Below, piece by piece: positions 55,459 through 62,688 of a DNA stretch of 64,000 bases. Below the pieces are notes generated by a model. That model was not told the origin of the DNA. It did no database searches and saw only the letters and a list, made by a program, of their open reading frames with translations. Source of the DNA: Rhodocyclus tenuis. GTDB taxonomy: Bacteria; Pseudomonadota; Gammaproteobacteria; Burkholderiales; Rhodocyclaceae. Position 1 is the first letter of the stretch. Every line of letters starts with the position of its first letter. Both the position numbers and the translations under genes were made by a program. The DNA lies in contig NZ_JACIGE010000001.1 of the NCBI RefSeq assembly GCF_014197755.1, positions 124,001 to 188,000 on the forward strand, in the 5' to 3' direction.

Positions 55459-56648
55459 GCCGACACCCTGGACAAGGCAAGACTGCAGTTGCTGCCGCCA
55501 AAACCGAAAGAATTGCTGAGCACATGGCGCAGCGGCCGCTCAAGATTGGCCAGCAGATAGTGACAGCCGAGTCGCGGGTCGAGCTGCTGCGTACCGACGC
55601 CACCGGGCGCGAAATCGTGGGTGAGCGCCAAGGCACAGATGACCGCTTCGACGCCGCCGGCGGCACCGAGCGTATGTCCGGTATGGCCCTTGGTCGAACT
55701 GCATGGGGTCTGTGACCCGAACAGCGAGACGACGCCCTTGTCCTCGGCGGCGTCGTTGCTCGGCGTCGAAGTCCCGTGCAGGTTGATGTAGTCGATGTCG
55801 GCGGTCGTCAGGCCGGCCATGTCGAGCGCAGCCTGCATCGCGATACGCGCGCCAAGCCCTTCCGGATGGGGCGAGGACATGTGATGCGCATCGCTCGATT
55901 CACCGACCCCGGCGACGATGACTTCGCCGGGAAGTGCGTTGGCCGCGTCGCTGACCAGCGCGAACGCCGCACCCTCGCCGATGGAGATGCCGTCACGACC
56001 GGCATCGAAGGGGCGGCACGGATCGGCCGAAACGAGTTGCAGCGAATTGAAACCGTACAGGGTGGTCAGGCACAGCGAATCGACACCGCCGACAACGGCC
56101 GCGTCGATCAGGCCACAGGCGATCATCCGCCAGGCGCTAGCGAAGACCTTGGCACTCGACGAACACGCCGTCGACACGACGTAGGCCGGCCCGGTCAGCG
56201 CGAAGTAGCTGCGCACGAAATCGGCGACCGAATAGCTGTTGTGGGTATGCCGGTAATCGTAGTCGGCCGGTAGCGCACCGCTGTGCGGGTCGAGGTGGCG
56301 ATAGGCGATTTCCGAACTGAGGATGCCCGACGTGCTGGTGCCGAGAAAGACGCCGACGCGATCGTGGCCATGGCGCGCGATCGCCTCGCGCACGCGCTCG
56401 GCAAAACCGTCCTGTTCGAGCGCCAGCTGGGCGAGCCGGTTGTTGCGACAGTCGAAAGCCGCCAGATCTGCGCGCACCGGCCGTTCGTCGAGTCCGTCGA
56501 CCTCGCCGAGACAGGTGTCCAGATCGACCGTTTCCCAGTGCTTGCGCACGACGCCGCTGCGCATTTCGCGCAATGCCACCAGGGTCGGTGCCAGACCCGC
56601 GCCAAGGGCGGTGGTCAGCGTATAAGCCTCAAGACGAAGTCCCTTCAT
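55455..56648 (-). CDS. beta-ketoacyl-ACP synthase (ApeO type)
   Basis: 397-residue ketosynthase. Cys in VSTACSSSAKVF (about 160), His in NLHGTSTPSND (about 297), His in TKGHTGHTLGAAGG (about 330). Partner of the chain-length factor encoded next. ATG 56648 overlaps the methyltransferase stop by 4 bases and starts the fold (MKGLRLEAYTLTTALG), so an upstream start at 56843 is rejected. Second condensing enzyme of the locus. Confidence 0.88.
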   Translation of the reverse strand: MKGLRLEAYTLTTALGAGLAPTLVALREMRSGVVRKHWETVDLDTCLGEVDGLDERPVRADLAAFDCRNNRLAQLALEQDGFAERVREAIARHGHDRVGVFLGTSTSGILSSEIAYRHLDPHSGALPADYDYRHTHNSYSVADFVRSYFALTGPAYVVSTACSSSAKVFASAWRMIACGLIDAAVVGGVDSLCLTTLYGFNSLQLVSADPCRPFDAGRDGISIGEGAAFALVSDAANALPGEVIVAGVGESSDAHHMSSPHPEGLGARIAMQAALDMAGLTTADIDYINLHGTSTPSNDAAEDKGVVSLFGSQTPCSSTKGHTGHTLGAAGGVEAVICALALTHDFAPGGVGTQQLDPRLGCHYLLANLERPLRHVLSNSFGFGGSNCSLALSRVSA

Positions 56649-57367
56649 TTTCCCACCCGTGCGACAACCATGACGTTTGCGAAAGGTGTGCCGGCACTCA
56701 TGGCGCGTGTCTGCACGGAAAAACCGCGACTCTCGAGTACGGACACCCAGTCCGCCAGCGGGCGGCACCAGGTCGGCGCAATGCGATGGCCCTGCGCGAA
56801 CGAGATGCAGCGATCGACGAACTGACTGAAGGCAAACCGCCACCCGCTGCCGGCATCACCGACTCGCGTGACGAAGACACCGCCACCGCCGAGCGCGGCC
56901 CTGATCCGGTCGAGCAGGCGTTCCTGTTCGACATGCGGGATGTAATGCAGCACGTCGAGGATGGCCACCGCGTCGACGTCGCCCATTTCGGCGGCACGCA
57001 TGTCGCCGCCCTGCAACTGGACGCGGTCGCCGTGCAAGGGCTGCAGCGCGCGGTTACCGCAATCGGCTTCGCGCGCCATCAGTTCGACGCCGCGAAAGCG
57101 CAAGCCCTTTGGCGGAACCGTACTCGCCGACCATAGCCCACGCGCGGCCAGGCGTTCGGCCGCCAGCAGCCACGCCGCCAGCAGGCCGCGACCGCAACCC
57201 AGATCAAGAACACGCGCGTTGTCGGGAAACACCGCCTCGTCGATCAGTGCGGCAAAAATCGGATCGCCGGCAAGCTTGCCGCGAGCCCAGCGATAGTTGA
57301 AGGCGCCACTGTCCCGATAGGGGTCGCTGGCGGCGTCGAGAAGTCGTTTTTTTAATTGATCTTGCAT
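56645..57367 (-). CDS. SAM methyltransferase within the aryl-polyene operon
   Basis: 240 residues. SAM motif RVLDLGCGRGLLAAWLLAA (about 52-70); AILDVLHYIPHVEQERLL (about 133). Could methylate the aryl ring (APE head groups are often methylated), but this is inference. The start at 57367 overlaps the deacetylase gene by 16 bases; the frame stays open upstream but without similarity. Confidence 0.76.
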   Translation of the reverse strand: MQDQLKKRLLDAASDPYRDSGAFNYRWARGKLAGDPIFAALIDEAVFPDNARVLDLGCGRGLLAAWLLAAERLAARGLWSASTVPPKGLRFRGVELMAREADCGNRALQPLHGDRVQLQGGDMRAAEMGDVDAVAILDVLHYIPHVEQERLLDRIRAALGGGGVFVTRVGDAGSGWRFAFSQFVDRCISFAQGHRIAPTWCRPLADWVSVLESRGFSVQTRAMSAGTPFANVMVVARVGK

Positions 57368-58155
57368 GCGGAGCGAAGTGTAACGGGTTTGAGTCGGCGC
57401 ACGGCAAGTTCGCCAAGCAGGCGCGGTAGAACCTCGACGATGACTGGCTTGCCCTCGGGCGTGCGGGCGCTGTGACCATCGTGCAGGAGCAGGATGTCGC
57501 CGGCGGCAAGATCGCGCGTCAAGCGACGAAGAATGCGCTCGGCATCGGCGCAGCGCGTATCGTAGCCGCGGCGCGTCCACGTCGCCAGACGCAGGCCGAA
57601 GCGGTGCAGCACCGGATCGAGAAACGGATTGCGCAAGCCGGCAACGGCGCGGAAGAACTCGGGCTGGCGTCCGGTTAGGCTAGCCAGCGTCGCCTGATTG
57701 CTGCCGATCTCGACCGACCAGGCACGCGGGCCGAACAGTGAAGATGAATTGCGATGGCGCTGACCGTGATTCTCGATGTCGTGCCCGCCGCTGACGATGT
57801 CGCGGCAGAGTTGCGGGTGCGCCAGCGCCCGTTCGCCGATGCAGAAAAAGGTCGCGCGCGCGCCGTGCGCGGCAAGAATGGCGAGTACCTGCGGCGTCAC
57901 TTCCGGGTCAGGACCGTCGTCGATGGTGATGGCAACCTCGCCGCGCTGTGCCGCAGCCGCCGGCAGGCGGAGCAGATTGTCGCCGAGCAGCGTACTGCGC
58001 GGCCACAGCCCGGCGGCCATGAGCAGCGAATGATTGACGAAGATGATGGCCAGCGCCCACGGCCACAGCTCGAAGCGCCAGACCAGCAGCACGGGCACAC
58101 CCAGATGCAGCAGCACACTCGCGACGATGGCCGGTGTCGGACGCCATGCGCTCAT
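57352..58155 (-). CDS. polysaccharide-deacetylase-like protein with N-terminal membrane anchor
   Basis: 267 residues. Two hydrophobic segments (about 8-50), then a NodB-type domain. Catalytic/metal Asp pair in ITIDDGPDPEVTP (about 75-87), metal His in HDIENHGQRHRN (His-x3-His type, about 130), FFRAVAGLRNPF and LLLHDGHSART (about 228). Would remove N- or O-acetyl groups from a sugar at the membrane. Overlaps its neighbours by 4 and 16 bases, so it belongs to the pigment operon; this suggests an amino sugar in the product. Confidence 0.8.
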   Translation of the reverse strand: MSAWRPTPAIVASVLLHLGVPVLLVWRFELWPWALAIIFVNHSLLMAAGLWPRSTLLGDNLLRLPAAAAQRGEVAITIDDGPDPEVTPQVLAILAAHGARATFFCIGERALAHPQLCRDIVSGGHDIENHGQRHRNSSSLFGPRAWSVEIGSNQATLASLTGRQPEFFRAVAGLRNPFLDPVLHRFGLRLATWTRRGYDTRCADAERILRRLTRDLAAGDILLLHDGHSARTPEGKPVIVEVLPRLLGELAVRRLKPVTLRSACKIN

Positions 58156-58859
58156 GCCCTCTCCTCCGCCGGTGCGGCAGAAGCGGCAGTAAGGGCAGAC
58201 GCGAGACTGCCGCGGTCGAGCCAGTCCCGCCATAACTCGCGCCAGGTCGGCCACGCGTGTGTTCCGGCAACGAAGTGCACGCGCTCTTCAGGGAGCAGGC
58301 TGGCCAATTGGCGCTGCCCGGCCAGAAATCGGTCTTCGCTGCCGCAACCGAAAGATACCGGCGTGCGCCACTGCCCGGCGCCAGCCTCGGCGCACAGCCA
58401 GCGCCACCAGACGCGCTCGTCGCCGAGCCCGCTTTGTGGCGTTGTCGCCCACTCAGCCGGACCGCCGGCGGCGGCGATTTCGGCAAGGATGTCGCCGGTG
58501 CCCGGATACGGAGCGAGCAGATGAACGCCAGCGAGGTCGCCGGGATGCGCGGCCGCGTAGTACAGCGCATTGAAGGCGCCAAGCGAAATGCCGGCGAACC
58601 AGATCGACCGGTAGCCCGCCGCCTGCGCCGGCTGGATGACGTGTTCGCGCAAGGCGGCAACGACGGTTCCCGCCATCACCTGCGCGTAGCCGACTTCGGC
58701 CATCAGGATGTCGGTGGCGATACCGCGGGTCCGCACTTCCCCGACGAAGCCCTGCTCGATGAAGTCCTCGAGCTGCGCCTGCGCCGGCGGCAGGAGCACC
58801 AGCAGCGTCTCCTGCCGACGCGCAGCGTCGAAGCGGTCAACGAGCGTGCGCATGGTCAT
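58152..58859 (-). CDS. alpha/beta hydrolase of the aryl-polyene operon
   Basis: 235 residues. Nucleophile Ser in FAGISLGAFNALYYAA (about 97) and His in VAGTHAWPTWRELW (about 205). Possibly a thioesterase or acyl-releasing esterase acting on the finished chain. The start is uncertain: ATG 58859 and ATG 58853 are both in frame and overlap the exporter gene by 23 or 17 bases. Followed by the deacetylase gene with a 4-base overlap. Confidence 0.72.
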   Translation of the reverse strand: MTMRTLVDRFDAARRQETLLVLLPPAQAQLEDFIEQGFVGEVRTRGIATDILMAEVGYAQVMAGTVVAALREHVIQPAQAAGYRSIWFAGISLGAFNALYYAAAHPGDLAGVHLLAPYPGTGDILAEIAAAGGPAEWATTPQSGLGDERVWWRWLCAEAGAGQWRTPVSFGCGSEDRFLAGQRQLASLLPEERVHFVAGTHAWPTWRELWRDWLDRGSLASALTAASAAPAEERA

Positions 58860-61185
58860 GGGCACGCGCAAGGATGGCGGAGAAAGCCAGCGCCAGCAGG
58901 GCCCCGGGGCCAACGGTGGTGCCGATCGCCGCGAGGATCGGTACCTTGGAGAAACCGAGAACACCGAAGCTGGCGACGGTCGCGAGGTTGGCGACGAGCA
59001 GCGAGACCAGCATCTGGCGCACGTCACCCCGGGTTTCCGGCTGCGCGCCACTGTCGAAGAACAGTGCGTAGTTGGTGCCCAGGGCAACGACCAGGAGCAA
59101 GCCGATCAGATGCAGGATGGTCAGCTGCGTGCCGCTGGCAACGAGCACCGCCGTCACGCAGAGAACGGCACCGGCCAGCGGCAGCGTGATGCGCAGCGCC
59201 CGCGACAGCGAGCGCAGTGCCAGCAGCAGCATGACGAGGATCGCCAAGCAACCAAGTCCGGAGAGGATCAGTGCCTCGCGCAGATAGCTGTCGAAAATGC
59301 TCGTCGTCTCTTCCAGCAGGTCGATCGCCGCCACCGCGTCGAGGCCCGCGGCGGCAAGTGCGGCGTCGACGCGGCGCAGATCGATCTCCTCATCATGTGC
59401 GCCGTCCGGCGCGCGCAGCGGCATCAGCACGAGATAGTCGTGTTCGCGCTTGATCAGCAGCGAATCGAGCAGCGCTTCTGCCGAGCTGCCTTTGACATCG
59501 GCGCGACCGAGCAGCGGCCGAGTACGTGCCGCCTCTAGATCGCCGATAAAGCCGTCGAGACGCTCGGCCTTGATCGGCATGCCGGCGACGGCGCCGGCGA
59601 GGCGGGCGCGTGCTTCCGGCCCGGCGGGCAAGGCCGCCTGACGCGCGCGCTGCGCGGCGCTGCTCGGCAGGACGAAGGCCGGCGAATTGAAGCCGCCGAT
59701 GATCTGCTGTGTGCTCAGTTCGCGCAAGACGCTGCCAACACGCTCGGCATAGACCAGCGCCGACTGCTCGTCGCTGGCCGTGAAACTCGCCATGTAGCGC
59801 AGATTGGTGCCACCGAGGTCGCTGCGCAACTCCGTGTCGAGTTGCTGTTCCGCAGCCGACACCGGGCTGAGCGCCGACAACTGGCGATTCCAGATATCGC
59901 CGGCACGCAACAGGACGATCGCGGCAGCGGCGATCAGCAGGTAGATCAACCAGCGCAATCCGGTCGCGCGGTCGATCAGCGAATCGAGAATGCGCGCCGG
60001 GCGCGTCAGATCACGCACCGCCATGTCCGCCGACATCAGTTGCGGCAATACATAGCGGGTGACCAGCGCAGCGGCAACGAGGCCACTGATCGAGTACAGG
60101 CCCAGTTGCGCGAGACCGGGGAAACTCGACCAGAGCAGCGCGGCAAAGCCGGCGATCGAGGTGAGGACGCCAAGGCGGATCGTCCGCCAGAAGCCATCGG
60201 GATTATTGCCGCCGGCACGCTGCACGAAGAGGTAGATCGAATAATCCACCGCCTCGCCGATCAGCGTCGTGCCAAAACCGAGGGTCAGACCATGCACGTG
60301 ACCGAAGACCAGGCTGACCGCGGCAATACCGGCGGCGGCGCCGGAGGCCACCGGCAACAGGCCGAGGCCGAGCAGGCGGAACGAGCGATAGACCAGCAGC
60401 AGCAGGCAGACCACCAGGATGATGCTGGCCACCGCCAACCGGCTGACCTCGGTTTCGATAGTGTTGCGCGAAGACACCGAGAGGACGCTGGTGCCGCTCA
60501 TCACCAGCCGGGTCGCGGCGTCGCGCTCGGGAATGCGCTCGAAAGCGGCGCGGATCGCTTCGATCGCGGCGGCCTGCGCGTCGGTGTTCAATCCGGAATC
60601 GCGAATCTGCGCCAGGATCAGCGCCCGCTTGCCGTCGCTCGACGCCCAGGCTCCCGCCTGACTGCGTGGCTGGCTCTCGCCGGAAAACTGTTCGAGGATG
60701 CGCAGCGTCTCGCCGGTGGGGTCGCGCGGCAGGATGGCTTTCAGGATCAGGCCGGCGTCGCCCGAGAGGGCGGCGATCGAATTCCCGATCGACTGGCGCA
60801 GGCCGCTGTCGGAAAAGTGCTCGGCATCAACAACCGGACTGAGCAGATAGCGATTGTCGAAGAAGTACTTGCGGTCCTTGTCCTGCGTTTCGGCGGCGCC
60901 ATTCTGCACCGCCGAGAAGGCCGGATTGGCGCGGAGCTCTTCGGCCAGCGCCAGCGACAGACGGGCGCGTTCGGCGGCGTTGCCGCCTTCGATGCCGATG
61001 ATGACCAGACGCGCAATGGCGCCGTCGCGCAACTGATCGACCAGCATCTGCTGGCGCGCAGTCGGCGCCTTGGGCAGGAAGGCCGACAGATCGGCGACAA
61101 AATGCGTCTGCGCGATCACCCAGACGCAGGCCAGCATCAGGCCGGCCCAGACCGACAAGGCGAGAGCGCGCCCCGGAAGCTTCAT
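58837..61185 (-). CDS. MMPL/RND-family exporter of the aryl-polyene locus
   Basis: 782 residues. Two homologous halves, each with one leading membrane segment, a large periplasmic loop (about 30-245 and 410-600) and five clustered membrane segments (about 250-400 and 620-780). GFGTTLIGEAVDYSIYLFVQR and VALGTNYALFFDSGAQ are the equivalent TM4-type segments of the halves. Such exporters in APE loci are believed to move the pigment lipid out of the inner membrane. Encoded next to the LolA-like carrier with a 4-base overlap. Confidence 0.85.
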   Translation of the reverse strand: MKLPGRALALSVWAGLMLACVWVIAQTHFVADLSAFLPKAPTARQQMLVDQLRDGAIARLVIIGIEGGNAAERARLSLALAEELRANPAFSAVQNGAAETQDKDRKYFFDNRYLLSPVVDAEHFSDSGLRQSIGNSIAALSGDAGLILKAILPRDPTGETLRILEQFSGESQPRSQAGAWASSDGKRALILAQIRDSGLNTDAQAAAIEAIRAAFERIPERDAATRLVMSGTSVLSVSSRNTIETEVSRLAVASIILVVCLLLLVYRSFRLLGLGLLPVASGAAAGIAAVSLVFGHVHGLTLGFGTTLIGEAVDYSIYLFVQRAGGNNPDGFWRTIRLGVLTSIAGFAALLWSSFPGLAQLGLYSISGLVAAALVTRYVLPQLMSADMAVRDLTRPARILDSLIDRATGLRWLIYLLIAAAAIVLLRAGDIWNRQLSALSPVSAAEQQLDTELRSDLGGTNLRYMASFTASDEQSALVYAERVGSVLRELSTQQIIGGFNSPAFVLPSSAAQRARQAALPAGPEARARLAGAVAGMPIKAERLDGFIGDLEAARTRPLLGRADVKGSSAEALLDSLLIKREHDYLVLMPLRAPDGAHDEEIDLRRVDAALAAAGLDAVAAIDLLEETTSIFDSYLREALILSGLGCLAILVMLLLALRSLSRALRITLPLAGAVLCVTAVLVASGTQLTILHLIGLLLVVALGTNYALFFDSGAQPETRGDVRQMLVSLLVANLATVASFGVLGFSKVPILAAIGTTVGPGALLALAFSAILARAHDHAHAR

Positions 61186-61766
61186 TTTGCGACGCTGGTG
61201 ATGGTCATTTCCGAGCGGTCGCCATCAGCCTGCTCGAACTCGATGGTACGGACCGTCGCCTGCGCACCGGCGATGCGGATGCGGCTGATCACCGCGAGCA
61301 TGCGCGACTGCGAGGGCACCAGAACGAGTTGCCACTTGTCGGCGGAACCGCTCAGCTCGACGGTATAGAACTTCTCCAGCGCGGCACGATCGCCGGCGAG
61401 CGTGGCGCGGATGCTGTCCACAAATGCCGACACTTCCGGATGGTCCTGAAGCGACAGGCTGATCCGCCGCTTTTCCGCCTGATCGATCGTCAGCCGGTCA
61501 CCTTCGAGCAGCAAGGTCTCGGGCTTCGGCTTCAGCGTCCGCTTTTCAAGCCGGTCGGGAGCGGTGAAAGCGAGCTCTCCCGACGACTCGAGCGGACGGT
61601 CGAGAATGCTCAGGGTCTTCTTCTCGGTGAAGGTCGCGCGACCGGATTTCTGCTGCGCGAGAAGCTGCATGAGGTCGTTCACTCCCCAACTGCCGGCGCT
61701 CGCCAGCGGCGAGAGCAGAACGAGAACGAGAACGACGAGGGTACGCGACAACAATCGGTCAGGCAT
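61182..61766 (-). CDS. LolA-like periplasmic carrier of the aryl-polyene locus
   Basis: 194 residues with a signal peptide (about 1-24, SPLASAG). LolA-type half-barrel pattern: SGRATFTEKKTLSILDRPLESSGELAF, then RLEKRTLKPKPETLLLEGDRL. It is not the housekeeping LolA: it differs from the canonical sequence and sits in the pigment operon beside the MMPL exporter, implying transport of the pigment lipid across the periplasm. ATG 61766 overlaps the acyltransferase gene by 8 bases. Confidence 0.83.
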   Translation of the reverse strand: MPDRLLSRTLVVLVLVLLSPLASAGSWGVNDLMQLLAQQKSGRATFTEKKTLSILDRPLESSGELAFTAPDRLEKRTLKPKPETLLLEGDRLTIDQAEKRRISLSLQDHPEVSAFVDSIRATLAGDRAALEKFYTVELSGSADKWQLVLVPSQSRMLAVISRIRIAGAQATVRTIEFEQADGDRSEMTITSVAK

Positions 61767-62688
61767 GTTCGGCAGTTTCCCAGAAATCATAGAAATTGAA
61801 CCAGTTGAAAGGCGCGGCGCGGCAATGTCGCTCAAGCGCGGCGACATACTTTTCAAGCAGCGCGCGCACGTCGGCGTCCCTGCCGGCGCTGGCGCCGGAA
61901 GCAAAGTCTTCGAGCAGCTCGAAGTGAATGTCATAACGATTGCCACCCAGATGCAGGCCGGCCATGAAGTAAACCGGATGGCGCAGCATCGCCGCCATGC
62001 GGAACGGGCCGGTAGGAAAACGGGCTGGTGCGCCGAGGAAGGGCAGGCAGATGTACTGGTCCGAACCGGCCGCGCGATCGGCGAGTACACCGACGAGCAC
62101 GCCCTCCTTCAGCTTGTGATGGATCGAGAGGATCGCGTCGAGTTTGCCGAGCGCGATGATGTCCTGCATCGCCCGCGGATTGATCGCCGACAGCGTTTCG
62201 TTGATCTGCCGGGCGTTCTCCGGATACATCGCCATGCACACCTTGAGGCGCTCGTTGTTCCGCGCCAGCGAACGCAGGACCTCGAAACTGCCGAGGTGCG
62301 CGCCGAAGAGCAGAAAACCGCGGCCGGCATGCGGCTGATCGAGAGCCTCGCTGCCCGAAGCGTGCAGGTCGAACAGTTCGTGCCGGTCGTTGAGCAGATA
62401 GACGCGATCGTGAATGGTCGAGGCGAAAATCAGGAAATGGTAATAGAGATCGGCCCATGTCACCGGCCGCCCCAGGCAACGGGTGAGGTAGTTGCGTGAC
62501 GCAGCGCGGGCGCGCGGCACGGCCAGCAGGAAATAGAGCGCGATGAAGTAGAGAACGATGCGCGACGCTTGCCGACCGAACAACAAGGACAGCCAGCGCA
62601 TCACGAACAGCCAGAAACGGTTGCCGCGCTCGCGACGCCGCATCCATTCGGGCGTTTCACCGCCCTGACCGGCTTCCTGCCCGCTCAC
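61759..62688 (-). CDS. LpxL/HtrB-like acyltransferase of the aryl-polyene locus
   Basis: 309 residues from GTG. N-terminal membrane segment (IVLYFIALYFLLAVP, about 44-58); HX4E catalytic motif in FGAHLGSFEVLRSLA (His about 131); LGVLADRAAGSDQYICLPFLGAPARFPTGPFRMA (about 195-230) as in lauroyl/myristoyl acyltransferases. It probably acylates the pigment anchor; the donor could be an acyl- or aryl-polyenyl-ACP. Overlaps the ligase fusion by 4 bases. Confidence 0.83.
   Translation of the reverse strand: MSGQEAGQGGETPEWMRRRERGNRFWLFVMRWLSLLFGRQASRIVLYFIALYFLLAVPRARAASRNYLTRCLGRPVTWADLYYHFLIFASTIHDRVYLLNDRHELFDLHASGSEALDQPHAGRGFLLFGAHLGSFEVLRSLARNNERLKVCMAMYPENARQINETLSAINPRAMQDIIALGKLDAILSIHHKLKEGVLVGVLADRAAGSDQYICLPFLGAPARFPTGPFRMAAMLRHPVYFMAGLHLGGNRYDIHFELLEDFASGASAGRDADVRALLEKYVAALERHCRAAPFNWFNFYDFWETAEHA

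Noticed and set aside
61182-61766. LolA-like gene as the housekeeping lipoprotein carrier
   Set aside because: It is embedded between pigment-specific genes with overlapping ends and pairs with an MMPL exporter, as in other aryl-polyene loci. The essential lolA normally neighbours ftsK or rarA.
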